A stretch of 64,000 nt of DNA from Actinoplanes sp. N902-109 (GCF_000389965.1 NC_021191.1:2481501-2545500); one strand, 5' to 3'; positions 1 through 8,670 are shown, numbered from the stretch's first letter. Program-made: numbers and translations. The notes: generated from the letters alone by a model not told the origin.

Positions 1-77
1 TCGTCGGTGAGCCCGTCGGCGGGAGTGCCGGCGGGGATGGGGTATGCCGTGGTGGAAGGACTGCTTACGATGTGCAT
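1..77 (-). CDS. N-terminus of an unidentified protein, cut by the window edge
   Basis: Only the first 25 codons are inside the window. The ATG at 75-77 is preceded on the minus strand by a GGAGG seven bases upstream, a strong ribosome binding site, and the frame stays open to the edge. The visible peptide begins MHIVSSPSTT and is rich in Ser, Pro, Thr and Gly. It has no recognisable motif, so no function is proposed. The call rests on the Shine-Dalgarno sequence and the open frame. Confidence 0.5.
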   Translation of the reverse strand, partial: MHIVSSPSTTAYPIPAGTPADGLTD

Positions 78-290
78 CAGGTCGCCTCCACGGGCGATTA
101 GGGCCCGGATTACCGGGAGCTGCAACTCCCGCCGGGCCCGCTTCATCGGACGCGTCCATTGTGGTCCGGTTCTGCCGGTTCGGGGGCCGGCTGACGGGCC
201 GATCTCAGCGATCTCGAACACACGTACGATCACCCGGGTTCCGGTGGGTGGCCGCTGTACGTGGACGCGCCGTGGAGGCTGTGCCTGTTG

Positions 291-323
291 CCTGGTGAAG
301 TCGGCTTACCTGGTGAAGTCGGC
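291..323. repeat. 18-bp tandem duplication across the stop codon of the sigma-factor gene
   Basis: The 15 bases cctggtgaagtcggc occur at 291-305 and again at 309-323, with tta between them, so an 18-base unit is present almost twice. On the minus strand the first copy encodes the last residues ADFTR followed by TAA; the second copy lies just after the stop and would encode the same residues. It looks like a replication-slippage duplication. Confidence 0.85.
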
Positions 324-854
324 GCCGAGCAGCTCCCTGAGCCGGCCCAGCGCGCGCATGTTGCGCATCTTCACGACCGAGGTGGACACGCCCAGGATCT
401 CGGCGACTGTCTCGACGCTGTGGTCCTCCCAGTGTCGCAGCACCACGATGGCCTGGTCCCGGACGGGCAGCGTGGCCAGTGCCCGCATCAACGTCACCTG
501 CAGTTCGGCATCGCGCTCGACCTGCTGCCCGGGCCGGTCGGGCAGTTCCGCGCTGACCACCTCCGAGCCGCTGCGCCGCTTGCGCTGGTCGAAGATCGCG
601 TTCAGCAGAACCCGGCGGCTGTACGCCTCGAGGTTGGCCGTACGCCAGATCCGGCCCCACGATGCGTACATCTTGGCCAGGGTCAACTGCGTCAGGTCCT
701 GGGCCAGGTGCCAGTCCCGGCACATCAGGTACGCGGTACGCCGCAGCCGTGGCGTGGCGGTGACGGCGAACGCGGTGAATTCCTCGTCGCGGGCTGCCCG
801 CTCACGCCGCCAGGAGAGACCCCAGCCCGACTCGGACCGCACGATGTCAGTCAC
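306..854 (-). CDS. SigE-family RNA polymerase sigma-70 factor (ECF type)
   Basis: A 182-residue ECF sigma factor that would direct RNA polymerase to a small set of promoters. Region 2 (about residues 25-75) contains the AYLMCRDWHLAQDLTQ helix; region 4 (about 120-180) contains LPVRDQAIVVLRHWED and a helix-turn-helix around ETVAEILGVSTSVVKMR. The GTG start at 854 is chosen because it overlaps the stop of the upstream gene as GTGA, indicating translational coupling; a longer upstream frame exists but would run through that gene. The partner gene encodes a single-span membrane protein, as expected for a sigma/anti-sigma pair. Target genes cannot be told from the sequence. Confidence 0.88.
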   Translation of the reverse strand: MTDIVRSESGWGLSWRRERAARDEEFTAFAVTATPRLRRTAYLMCRDWHLAQDLTQLTLAKMYASWGRIWRTANLEAYSRRVLLNAIFDQRKRRSGSEVVSAELPDRPGQQVERDAELQVTLMRALATLPVRDQAIVVLRHWEDHSVETVAEILGVSTSVVKMRNMRALGRLRELLGADFTR

Positions 855-1426
855 CTGCCCGCTCGAGGGCAGTCGTAGCCGACCACGTCCTGAACGCCGG
901 CGCGGTGCCGGAACCGCGCGGCGAACGCCGGATACCCCGACGGCTGGGCCAGCGCCATCCGGAACGACTCCGGCAGGGCGTCCCCGGAGAGCGAGGACAC
1001 GAAATCCGGGGACTTCTGCCACAGCTCCTTGAACCTCGCGTACGCCTGCTCGCGGCTCTCGAACTGCACGTCCCGCACCACCGGATCAGCTTGCAACGCG
1101 GTCAGCAGGCCGGAGCGCTGCGTCGCCGTGATGTCCGGGGTGAGGAAGACCGCGACGTCCGAGGCGCGGTCCTGCGCCGGCTGCGTGCAGGCCGACGGCC
1201 TCGCCGCAGCAGCCGGGACCCGGTCCGGTGCCGGCGCCATGCTCCCGTTCACCGCGACCACCGCGGTGACCACTGCCGCAGTTGCTGCCAAGCCGCCCGC
1301 GACCAGCCCCCGGCGCCGCCGGATCCGCCGGCCGTGGACCATGGCCAGCCGCACGGTGTCGCCCGGCAGGTGCCCGGGCTCGTCATCAAGGGCCCGCTCG
1401 AACAGGCCTCGCAGATTCTGCTCCAC
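851..1426 (-). CDS. single-span membrane protein with FtsX-type extracellular domain (possible anti-sigma factor)
   Basis: A 191-residue protein: a basic cytoplasmic N-terminus (to about 40), one transmembrane helix (GLVAGGLAATAAVVTAVVAV, about 41-60), a linker, then a C-terminal domain (about 85-190) resembling the extracellular domain of the cell-division permease FtsX (VAVFLTPDIT, FESREQAYARF, LPESFRMAL). The four-helix permease part of FtsX is absent. The GTG start at 1426 has GGGAGAG six bases upstream; upstream ATG codons at 1465 and 1519 lack a ribosome binding site. It is the first gene of a two-gene operon with the sigma factor, which suggests a role as membrane anti-sigma; that is inference. 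Confidence 0.72.
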   Translation of the reverse strand: MEQNLRGLFERALDDEPGHLPGDTVRLAMVHGRRIRRRRGLVAGGLAATAAVVTAVVAVNGSMAPAPDRVPAAAARPSACTQPAQDRASDVAVFLTPDITATQRSGLLTALQADPVVRDVQFESREQAYARFKELWQKSPDFVSSLSGDALPESFRMALAQPSGYPAFAARFRHRAGVQDVVGYDCPRAGR

Positions 1427-1528
1427 AGCTCGCTCTCCCAGTGTCCAGTGGCTTCCTTCCTTCATGACCGGGTGGGCCACCGGATCGGTCACACCGTTTT
1501 CGTCGTACCCCTGGGTCATGATGGGCTC

Positions 1529-3304
1529 GTGCTGGTGGCGGTGGTGTCGGCGGACGGGACCTGGACGGGTCCCGGGCTGCTGCGCGACCTCCATCCGGAC
1601 GGCACGCCGGCCGCCGGGCCCGTCGCCGTCCCAGACCTCGCGGCCGCGGTGGCCGCGCGCGAGGCCGCTGACGCACCCCGCTGGTTGTGGGCGGCGACCG
1701 CTGAGTGCTATCCGCCCCTGCTGCGTTCCGGTGTACGGGTGGGGCGTTGCCATGACGTCGAGCTGACCGAGGCACTGCTGCTCGGTTTCGCCGGGCGCTG
1801 GGGGCAGCCGCGCGGGCTGGCCGCCGCGTTCGCCCGGTTGACCGGGGTGCTGCCGGTGCCCGCCGACCCGCCGCCGCGGATCCCGGAGCCGCCCGGCCTG
1901 ACCCAGGAGACGCTGTTCGGGCCGGCCACGGGCGCGGGGGCGGGCTCGGATCACCAGGCCGTGCTCACCGTGGCCGCAGCCGCAGCTCCTACGGGTGCGG
2001 CCCGGCCTGCGGGCCTTGGCGGCGCGCCGCGGGTCGTTCTCGATGCGCTCGTGCGGGTCTACGCCGATCAGCAGCTGCGGGTCGCGGCGACCGGGCAGCC
2101 GCGGCGGTTCGGGTTGCTGGTGGCGGCCGAGTCGGCGGGGGCGCTGATCGGCGCCGAGATGGGGCACACCGGCATCCCCTGGCGGGCCGACGTGCACGAC
2201 CAGGTGTTGCGCGAGCTGCTGGGGGCGCCGCAGCCGGTGGGCCCGCCGCGGCGGCTGGCCGAGCTGACGGCGGAGATCAACGCGGCCTTCGGCGTACGGG
2301 GACTGCATCCGGACTCGCCGGCCGAGGTGCTCAGGGCGTTCGCCAGGGCCGGCATCGACGTGCCCAACACGCGGGCCTGGGTGCTGCGCAAGGTCGAGCA
2401 CCCGGCGGTCAAGCCGTTGCTGGAATACAAGGAGCTCTACCGCATCTGGACGGCGCACGGCTGGACCTGGCTCGACTCCTGGGTGCGCGACGGCCGCTTC
2501 CGCCCCGAGTACGTTCCCGGTGGCGTGGTGTCGGGGCGCTGGGCCACCCGTGGCGGCGGGGCGTTGCAGGTGCCCAAGGTCGTACGGCGTGCGGTGGTGG
2601 CCGATCCGGGCTGGTGCTTCGTGGTCGCCGACGCCGGCCAGCTCGAACCGCGGGTGCTGGCCGCGGTCTCCGGCGACGCCCGGCTCGCCGCGGCGGGGGA
2701 GGCCGACGACCTCTACGCCGCGCTCGCCGCCGACTCGTTCGACGGTGACCGGCCCCGGGCCAAGGTCGCCCTGCTCGGCGCGATGTACGGGCAGACCGGC
2801 GGCGCCGCGATCCCCGCGCTGGCGGTGCTGCGCAAGCACTACCCGACCGCCTTCGAGTACGTGGAAGCCGCCGCGCGCACCGGTGAGGCCGGGGGACTGG
2901 TCCGCTCCTGGCTGGGCCGCACCTGTCCGCCGTCGTCCAGCGCCTGGCGCGACGCCGGCCTCGACCCGCCCGAGGAGACCGGTTCCGCCGACCTGCCGCA
3001 GGGTGGCGCGTCGGGCCGGGCCCGCGGCCGGTTCACCCGCAACTTCGTCATCCAGGCCACCGCCGCCGAGTGGGCCCTGGTGCTGCTGGCCACGCTGCGC
3101 ACCGAGCTGGCCGGCACCCGCGCCGAGATCGTCCTGTTCGTGCATGACGAGGTGGGCGTGCACTGCCCCGCGGACGAGGCCGGGCGGGTGGCCGAGGCGG
3201 TGCGTTCGGCCGCGGCCCGGGCCGGCGAGCTCCTCTTCGGCCGTACGGAGGTGAGGTTCCCGCTCGACGTCAGCACCGTCGAGTGCTACGCCGACGCCGC
3301 CTGA
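1529..3304 (+). CDS. stand-alone PolA-type DNA polymerase (bifunctional 3'-5' exonuclease/DNA polymerase family)
   Basis: A 591-residue family A DNA polymerase without a 5'-3' exonuclease domain, a type common as a second polA-like gene in actinobacteria. The N-terminal part (about 1-300) is the divergent exonuclease-like domain. The polymerase palm shows motif A around CFVVADAGQLEPRVLA, a motif B-like helix RAKVALLGAMYGQTGG and motif C FVHDEVGVH. The start is uncertain: GTG at 1529 follows CATGAT by six bases, like the leaderless starts seen elsewhere here, while the open frame extends back to 905 over the divergent gene. The usual cellular role of this family, likely repair, is not settled. 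Confidence 0.85.
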   Translation: MLVAVVSADGTWTGPGLLRDLHPDGTPAAGPVAVPDLAAAVAAREAADAPRWLWAATAECYPPLLRSGVRVGRCHDVELTEALLLGFAGRWGQPRGLAAAFARLTGVLPVPADPPPRIPEPPGLTQETLFGPATGAGAGSDHQAVLTVAAAAAPTGAARPAGLGGAPRVVLDALVRVYADQQLRVAATGQPRRFGLLVAAESAGALIGAEMGHTGIPWRADVHDQVLRELLGAPQPVGPPRRLAELTAEINAAFGVRGLHPDSPAEVLRAFARAGIDVPNTRAWVLRKVEHPAVKPLLEYKELYRIWTAHGWTWLDSWVRDGRFRPEYVPGGVVSGRWATRGGGALQVPKVVRRAVVADPGWCFVVADAGQLEPRVLAAVSGDARLAAAGEADDLYAALAADSFDGDRPRAKVALLGAMYGQTGGAAIPALAVLRKHYPTAFEYVEAAARTGEAGGLVRSWLGRTCPPSSSAWRDAGLDPPEETGSADLPQGGASGRARGRFTRNFVIQATAAEWALVLLATLRTELAGTRAEIVLFVHDEVGVHCPADEAGRVAEAVRSAAARAGELLFGRTEVRFPLDVSTVECYADAA

Positions 3305-3346
3305 CCACGAGCACCGCGTGGTGCCTGCCCTGCCGGGTGCTGGTGG

Positions 3347-3874
3347 TCAGGGGAGTTGCTGCGAGCCGACGGTCGTTGGGTGCCCAGTCGGTTCGGGCGG
3401 CGTCATGGCTTCGCGTGCGTAGGCCTCCACCAGTGCGCGCAAGCGTTCGGTGGCCGACAGTAGCAGGTCCAGGTCCTTGGCCGTGAACTCGGCCAGCGCG
3501 GCGTTGAGCTGTTCTGCCAGGGGTTCGAAGAACGCGTCTGCGGCTTCGTTTATCGCCTTCGTGGATCGCAGCGTGACGATGCGGCGGTCGGTGTGCTCTC
3601 GCGTCCGGTCGATGAAGCCCGCTGTCTCCAGGCGAGCGAGCAGGATCGAGGTCGCGCCGGGTGAGAGGCCGATGCGCTCTGCCAGACGTGCTGGGGTGAG
3701 AGGCCGGCCGGCCTCTTCGTGCTCGATGATCTGCACGACAGCCGCGGCGTCGGTGACGTGCATGCCCTTGGTGCGCGCGAACAGCCGGAGCAGCTCGCTC
3801 TGCGCGGCTCCGAACGCCGTCAGGCCGTCCAGCACGCGCTCGCGCTGCGATGGCGGTCGCGGGTGTTCGTCCAT
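3347..3874 (-). CDS. MarR-family transcriptional regulator
   Basis: A 175-residue MarR-type winged-helix repressor. The DNA-binding part (about 45-110) shows LTPARLAERIGLSPGATSILLARLETAGFIDR followed by the wing with DRRIVTL. The ATG at 3874 is preferred because GGAGG lies eight bases before it; the ATG six bases earlier would be too close to that site. It is divergent from the FAD-monooxygenase gene, and the intergenic region carries paired AT-rich repeats, so it probably represses that gene and itself in response to a small aromatic or drug-like ligand. Confidence 0.88.
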   Translation of the reverse strand: MDEHPRPPSQRERVLDGLTAFGAAQSELLRLFARTKGMHVTDAAAVVQIIEHEEAGRPLTPARLAERIGLSPGATSILLARLETAGFIDRTREHTDRRIVTLRSTKAINEAADAFFEPLAEQLNAALAEFTAKDLDLLLSATERLRALVEAYAREAMTPPEPTGHPTTVGSQQLP

Positions 3875-3907
3875 GGTCATGTCCTCCGGTGGCGCGGCAC
3901 TCGTGAG

Positions 3908-3983
3908 GATAGTTTAGCCGCAAAATAATGTGGGTCAGGCCGCCTTGTCCGGTGATAGTTTTGTGGCATAATAATTTTGCGGC
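3908..3983. promoter_or_regulatory. candidate MarR operator: direct and inverted AT-rich repeats
   Basis: In an otherwise GC-rich window this divergent intergenic stretch is AT-rich. GATAGTTT occurs at 3908-3915 and 3954-3961. The segment gccgcaaaataat (3917-3929) is matched in inverted orientation by ataattttgcggc (3971-3983) at 12 of 13 positions. The arrangement is what a dimeric MarR protein would bind to control both flanking promoters. Confidence 0.6.
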
Positions 3984-4045
3984 AAGAGGAACCTTGGGTT
4001 CGCTCGCGACCGTCCCTGCTACGTCTATCAAGGAGATCGTCAGTC

Positions 4046-5191
4046 ATGAAGCCCGTCGTCATCATCGGAGCGGGCCTCGCCGGCCTTACGCTCGCGCGTG
4101 TCCTGCACCTCAACGACATTCCCGTGGTGCTCTACGAGGGTGAGGAGTCGTTGAACGCCCGCACGCAGGGCGGTCAGCTCGACATTCACGACTTCAACGG
4201 CCAGGTCGCGCTCGCACGATGCCGGCTGACGGACGAGTTCCACTCCATCGTCAACCTGGGCGCCGAGGCCATGCGGTTCCTCGACCCCGACGGTCACGTC
4301 GTCGGCGAGATCCCGGACGACGGCAAACTGACCAACCCTGAGGTGCTACGGGGAGAACTGCGCCGCATCCTCGTCGAGTCCCTGCCTGAGGGGACCATCC
4401 GCTGGGACCACAAGATCGCATCGATCCACGCCACCGGTGACGCCCACACCGTCGTGTTCGCCAACGGCGACTCGGTCGACGCGGACGTGCTCGTCGGCGC
4501 CGACGGCGCGTGGTCCCGGGTGCGGGCCTATCTCAACGGGGCGGCCCCGGAGTACACCGGCACCCTGTGGGCGGAGACGTTCCTGCACGACGTCGAAGCC
4601 CGCCATCGGGACGGTGCGGAGATCGTCGGCCGTGGCGCGATGCTCGCGATGCAGCCCGGCCGCGGCATCTTCGGGCACCGCGAAGCCAACGACATCATCC
4701 ATGTCTACGCCGTCATGAAGAAACCGCTCGCCTGGGCGGAAACCGTCGACCTCGCCGACCGGGAGCGGGCACTTCAGGTCATCGCCGACCAACTCGGGGA
4801 CGGGTGGGCGCCGGAACTGACCGAGCTGATCACCGGCGGGGACACCGACCCCGTCGTCCGTCCCATCTGGGGACTCCCGCTCGGGCACACCTGGGACCGC
4901 CGGCGCGGCGTGATGCTTGTCGGCGACGCCGCGCACCTGACCCCGCCCGACGGCGACGGCGCGAACTGGGCGCTCTTCGACGGCGCGGAACTCGGGACCC
5001 TCATCGCCGAGAACCCGGACGACATCGACGCCGCGTTCGACGCCTTCGCCGAGAGAATGCTGCCGCGCAGCGCCGAATCCTCCGAGGAGGGCTACCAGTC
5101 CTTCGAGCGCACCTTCGGCTACAACGCGCCTGTCAACCTGCGGAACATGATGGACGGCGCCAAGACCTACGGACGCGAACATCACGAGTAG
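4046..5191 (+). CDS. FAD-dependent monooxygenase, TetX/aromatic-hydroxylase type
   Basis: A 381-residue class A flavoprotein monooxygenase. The N-terminus VVIIGAGLAGLTLARVL is the Rossmann GxGxxG site for the FAD ADP group; VGADGAWSRVR (about 155-165) is the DG motif; MLVGDAAHLTPPDGDGANWAL (about 290-310) is the GD motif contacting the flavin ribityl chain. The segment TQGGQLDIH near residue 40 resembles TetX-like tetracycline-modifying enzymes, but the substrate cannot be fixed. AAGGAG ten bases before the ATG selects this start over the longer frame beginning at 3977. It is divergently transcribed from a MarR regulator. Confidence 0.87.
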   Translation: MKPVVIIGAGLAGLTLARVLHLNDIPVVLYEGEESLNARTQGGQLDIHDFNGQVALARCRLTDEFHSIVNLGAEAMRFLDPDGHVVGEIPDDGKLTNPEVLRGELRRILVESLPEGTIRWDHKIASIHATGDAHTVVFANGDSVDADVLVGADGAWSRVRAYLNGAAPEYTGTLWAETFLHDVEARHRDGAEIVGRGAMLAMQPGRGIFGHREANDIIHVYAVMKKPLAWAETVDLADRERALQVIADQLGDGWAPELTELITGGDTDPVVRPIWGLPLGHTWDRRRGVMLVGDAAHLTPPDGDGANWALFDGAELGTLIAENPDDIDAAFDAFAERMLPRSAESSEEGYQSFERTFGYNAPVNLRNMMDGAKTYGREHHE

Positions 5192-5254
5192 CTCAGCCGC
5201 CGCTCCGGCCGGATCGGTCCGGACGACCAGTCGTCGGTCACCGGATGTGCGCCG

Positions 5255-5677
5255 TCAAGCTGTACCGGCGGTGGCCACGACCGAGATGAGGAAGCCCACG
5301 AAAGCGCAGATGCCGCCCACGAAGGCGAGAAAGGCGCACACCCCACTTGTCACGGCTGCGGCTTTGCCGGCCGTGACCCAACCTTTCGAAACGACGTCCG
5401 ACGACAGGCCATCCAATTGCGTGCCGGTCACCGCGCTCAGCACGCACACCGTCAGGCTGATCAGCATGAACGGTATGGACCAGCTCAGCGTGGACGCGTG
5501 ATAGCCGGTCGCGGTCGCCACGATGATCCAGAAGCCGTATTGCACGGCAATACCGAGGAAAAGGATCGCAGTGCCGCCGGCTGTCATCACGGGTGCGGCG
5601 GGTTCCTGATCCGTGGGACGGCCGCCCGGGACCGTCTGGGGGAGGAGGCTCGAGGAACGCGGGTCGCCGTCTGCCAT
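5255..5677 (-). CDS. small integral membrane protein of unknown function
   Basis: A 140-residue protein with a hydrophilic Pro/Ser-rich N-terminus (about 1-28) and three hydrophobic helices (AGGTAILFLGIAVQYGFWII, SIPFMLISLTVCVLSAV, VCAFLAFVGGICAFVGFLIS). AAGGGA lies about seven bases before the ATG. No family is recognised. It faces the end of the monooxygenase gene and has no operon partner. Confidence 0.6.
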   Translation of the reverse strand: MADGDPRSSSLLPQTVPGGRPTDQEPAAPVMTAGGTAILFLGIAVQYGFWIIVATATGYHASTLSWSIPFMLISLTVCVLSAVTGTQLDGLSSDVVSKGWVTAGKAAAVTSGVCAFLAFVGGICAFVGFLISVVATAGTA

Positions 5678-5965
5678 CTGTCATCCCTTCGCCGGGGGAT
5701 ACCGATGCCACCAGCCTAGCGGCGCAGGGATCAACTCCGTCTTCTGCTGGCGTGCCGGCTACGGCCGGTAGCGGCGGCGCTGGAACGGTGTGTCCTGACC
5801 GGAGCCTCGCCCGCATGGACCATCGCCCCTCCCGGCTGACCCGCGCTGACCTGCCAAGATCAGGGTGGCAAGGCTCGATGTGCCCGGGGTGGCGCAGCGG
5901 GGTGAGCGGGCTTGGCACCAAGGGTTGCGGGGCGGCGACAGCGCGTGGAATCCGGGTGGGCGGGT
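5678..5965. other. intergenic region without recognisable genes
   Basis: About 290 bases between the divergent membrane-protein gene and the debranching-type enzyme. Short frames here lack ribosome binding sites and characteristic codon bias. Nothing else is recognised apart from the promoter-like box just to its right. Confidence 0.5.
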
Positions 5966-5971
5966 TAGCGT
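5966..5971 (+). promoter_or_regulatory. -10 box of a leaderless promoter
   Basis: TAGCGT lies seven bases before the ATG at 5979, so transcription would begin at or next to the start codon. No Shine-Dalgarno sequence is present there, consistent with a leaderless mRNA. Confidence 0.55.
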
Positions 5972-5978
5972 GGTCGGC

Positions 5979-7877
5979 ATGCGCCGCATTGCTTTCGGGG
6001 GTCAGGTCTGCGGGCACCTCGGTGCGGGTGCCCGCCGGGAGTGGCTGGTCCCCGACGGGCGCGGCGGGTATGCGATGGGCACCGTCAGCGGCTTGCGGAC
6101 CAGGCGCTATCACGGGCTGCTGGTGGTGGCCGGCAAGACACCCGGGTTGCGCTACCTGGGGCTGGCCGCGCTCGACCCCGTGGTCACGCTGGCGTCCGGG
6201 GCGGTGGTGCGGCTCGGCACGCACGAGTGGTCCGACGGGGTGATCGCGCCCGAGGGGCACCGGTTCCTGTCCGGGTTCGAGCTGATCGACGGGTTGCCGC
6301 GGTGGCAGTGGCGGATCGGCGACGTGGTGCTGGAGCGCGAGATCGCCATGGAACCCGGGCGCAGCAGCGTCGCGGTGGTGCATCGGCTGCTCACCGGCGG
6401 GCCGGTCAGTCTGCGCCTCGAAGCGCTGTGCACCTGGCGGGACGCGCACGGCGAGCGGGTTGCCGGTGGGCCCGAGCCGGTGGTCGCCGAGGTGGACGGC
6501 GGGTGCGTGGTCGAGGGCGCCTACCGTTTGCGCGGGCCGGACTACCGCGGCGCGGGCGGGTGGTTCCGCGGGGTGCGGCACCGCGAGGAGGCGGCGCGCG
6601 GTCACACCCCGACCGAGGATCTCTGGTACGCCGGGAGCTTCCACTCCGAGCTGCGCCAGGCCGGTGATGCGGCGGCGGTGTCGGCGTGGGCCGATGACCT
6701 CGACGTGACTCCGGCGCCGGCCGCGGAGGTCGTCAGCTCCGGGCGTACGAGAAATCGGGCGGTGGTGGCAGCGGCCGCACCCGGCGACGAAGCCCAGGCC
6801 ACGCTCGCGTTGGCCGCGGATGCCTTTGTGGTCAGCACGGCGACCGGGCCGGACGTGGTCGCGGGCTACCCGTGGTTCGGCGCGTGGTCGCGGGACACGA
6901 TGATCGGCTACGAGGGGTTGTTCCTCGCGACCGGGCGGGCGGAGCTGGGGCGCAGCCTGCTGCGGGGCTACGCGGCGACGCTGTCGGAGGGCATGCTGGC
7001 CAACACGGCCGACGTGGGCACCGTCGAGTTCAACACCGTCGACGCGACCCTGTGGTTCCTGCACGCGGTGGGCCGGCATGTGGCGCTGACCGGCGACACC
7101 GACCTGGCCGCCGAGCTGCTGCCGGCCCTGCGCGGGGTGGTCACGGCGCATCTGGGCGGCACCCGCTACGGCATCGAGGTGGACCCGTACGACGGGTTGC
7201 TCCGGCAGGGCGCCCCCGGCGCGGCGCTGACCTGGATGGACGCCCGCGTCGACGGCGTGCCGGTGACCCCGCGGGCGGGCAAGCCGGTCGAGGTCAACGC
7301 CCTGTGGATCAACGGGCTGGCCATGCTGATCAAGATGGCCTGGCAGGTCCGCGCCGACCCGGCGCTGTTCGACAAGGCCCATGCGGTGGCCTCGGCGTCG
7401 TTCGTGCGGCGCTTCCCGATGCCCGGCGGCCTGCTGCACGACGTGATCGACGGCCCGGACGGCACCGTGCTGCGGCCCAACCAGCTGCTCGCCTGGTCGC
7501 TGCCGTATGCCCCGCTGCGCCCGGAACCGGCCGCGCTGCAGACGATCGGCGCCGCCCTGATGACCCCGCTGGGCCCGCGCAGTCAGGCACCGGGCACCGC
7601 GGGTTACCACGGCAGCCACCGCGGGACCCAGGCCGAACGCGACACGGCGTATCACACCGGCACGGTCTGGCCCTGGCTGACCGGCCCCTATGTGGAAGCC
7701 TGGCGCAAGCTCGGCGTCTCGGCGGAGCAGACCCTCGCCGACGCCGACTTCCACCTCGGGGAGTACGGCCTGGGCTCGGTCTCCGAGACGGCCGACGGGG
7801 ACGCCCCGCACGGCGCCACCGGCTGCCCGTTCCAGGCCTGGTCGGTGGCCGAGGCCCTGCGTGCCCGCTGGCTCTGA
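5979..7877 (+). CDS. glycogen debranching-type enzyme (amylo-alpha-1,6-glucosidase)
   Basis: A 632-residue protein. The N-terminal beta-rich domain (about 5-230) contains REWLVPDGRGGYAMGTVSGLRTRRYHGLL, typical of the archaeal/bacterial glycogen debranching N-domain. The C-terminal (alpha/alpha)6 barrel (about 270-630) has GYPWFGAWSRDTMI, VEFNTVDATLWFLHAV and HTGTVWPWLTGPYVEAW, carrying the acidic and aromatic residues expected of the glucosidase site. It would hydrolyse alpha-1,6 branch stubs in glycogen or related glucans in the cytoplasm. The ATG at 5979 fits the leaderless box upstream; an in-frame ATG at 5865 is less likely. The convergent neighbour begins its end only two bases away. Confidence 0.85.
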   Translation: MRRIAFGGQVCGHLGAGARREWLVPDGRGGYAMGTVSGLRTRRYHGLLVVAGKTPGLRYLGLAALDPVVTLASGAVVRLGTHEWSDGVIAPEGHRFLSGFELIDGLPRWQWRIGDVVLEREIAMEPGRSSVAVVHRLLTGGPVSLRLEALCTWRDAHGERVAGGPEPVVAEVDGGCVVEGAYRLRGPDYRGAGGWFRGVRHREEAARGHTPTEDLWYAGSFHSELRQAGDAAAVSAWADDLDVTPAPAAEVVSSGRTRNRAVVAAAAPGDEAQATLALAADAFVVSTATGPDVVAGYPWFGAWSRDTMIGYEGLFLATGRAELGRSLLRGYAATLSEGMLANTADVGTVEFNTVDATLWFLHAVGRHVALTGDTDLAAELLPALRGVVTAHLGGTRYGIEVDPYDGLLRQGAPGAALTWMDARVDGVPVTPRAGKPVEVNALWINGLAMLIKMAWQVRADPALFDKAHAVASASFVRRFPMPGGLLHDVIDGPDGTVLRPNQLLAWSLPYAPLRPEPAALQTIGAALMTPLGPRSQAPGTAGYHGSHRGTQAERDTAYHTGTVWPWLTGPYVEAWRKLGVSAEQTLADADFHLGEYGLGSVSETADGDAPHGATGCPFQAWSVAEALRARWL

Positions 7878-7879
7878 CC

Positions 7880-8608
7880 TCAGACCACCCGGAAGTGCGT
7901 GGTCAAGCGCCGTTCCTGGTCGAGCAGGTGCAAGGCGACAAGCGGCGGCAGCGTACGGTCCGCGATGTCCTCGGTCTCGAACGGCAACATCGACGTGGAC
8001 ACCACCCCGGGCGCCACCAGCAGCGGTTTCCCGGCGAACAGCGAAGCCGCGGGCGTGTGCGCATGCCCGCACAGCACCGCGACGACATTGTCGTGCCCGG
8101 CCACGATCCCGGCCAGCCGCTCGGTCGACCGCTGCCGGATGCTGTCCACGAAGGGCATCCCCAGCATCACCGGCGGATGGTGGAAACACACGAACGCCGG
8201 CCCGTCCCCGGCGTTGCCCAGCTCCGCATCGAGCCAGTCCAACGTCTCCGGCGTCAGCACCCCGTCGTCCCGCCCCGGAATGCTGGAATCGCACATCGCG
8301 AAGAAAGCCCCGCCCACCCGGTGCGCCCGGTTGATCGGTTCGCCGCCGGGTTCCTCACCCAGCAACACCTTCCGGTACGCCTCGCGGACGTCATGATTCC
8401 CCGGGCAGTGCAGGACGGGAAAATCGAACAGCTCCCGCACCAGTTCGTACTCCGCCTCGGTGCCATGATCGGCGATGTCCCCGGTCAGCAGCACCGCATC
8501 CACCGGCGTCCGCAGCCCCCGCAGATACCGGCCGACCCGCCGCGCCCGCTCGACACTGTGCTCGCCACCATCGATGTGAATGTCACTGAAGTGTGCGATA
8601 ACCGTCAT
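7880..8608 (-). CDS. metallophosphoesterase, CpdA-like
   Basis: A 242-residue calcineurin-like phosphoesterase. The metal-binding signature is complete: FSDIHID (D-x-H, residues 8-10), LTGDIADHG (GD), LHCPGNHDVRE (GNHD), CFHHPPV (H) and LCGHAHTP (GHxH). This arrangement is typical of 3',5'-cyclic nucleotide phosphodiesterases of the CpdA family, though the true substrate is unknown. TAGAGT lies six bases before the ATG, pointing to a leaderless transcript. It is convergent with the debranching-type enzyme. Confidence 0.85.
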   Translation of the reverse strand: MTVIAHFSDIHIDGGEHSVERARRVGRYLRGLRTPVDAVLLTGDIADHGTEAEYELVRELFDFPVLHCPGNHDVREAYRKVLLGEEPGGEPINRAHRVGGAFFAMCDSSIPGRDDGVLTPETLDWLDAELGNAGDGPAFVCFHHPPVMLGMPFVDSIRQRSTERLAGIVAGHDNVVAVLCGHAHTPAASLFAGKPLLVAPGVVSTSMLPFETEDIADRTLPPLVALHLLDQERRLTTHFRVV

Positions 8609-8614
8609 GCCGCC

Positions 8615-8620
8615 ACTCTA
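8615..8620 (-). promoter_or_regulatory. -10 box of a leaderless promoter
   Basis: On the minus strand TAGAGT is separated by six bases from the ATG of the phosphoesterase gene at 8608. Confidence 0.55.
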
Positions 8621-8670
8621 GATTTCCAGCGCGCAATTCTCCGCCCCGTCGACCACGGTGGGCACGTCCC

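Noticed and set aside
905..1528. Upstream extension of the PolA-like gene to the ATG at 905
   Set aside because: It would lie wholly over the divergent FtsX-type gene, and the extra 208 residues are Arg/Pro-rich with no domain.
5238..8294. Minus-strand frame of 1018 codons over the membrane-protein and debranching-enzyme genes
   Set aside because: Overlaps clear plus- and minus-strand genes in other frames and has no recognisable domain.
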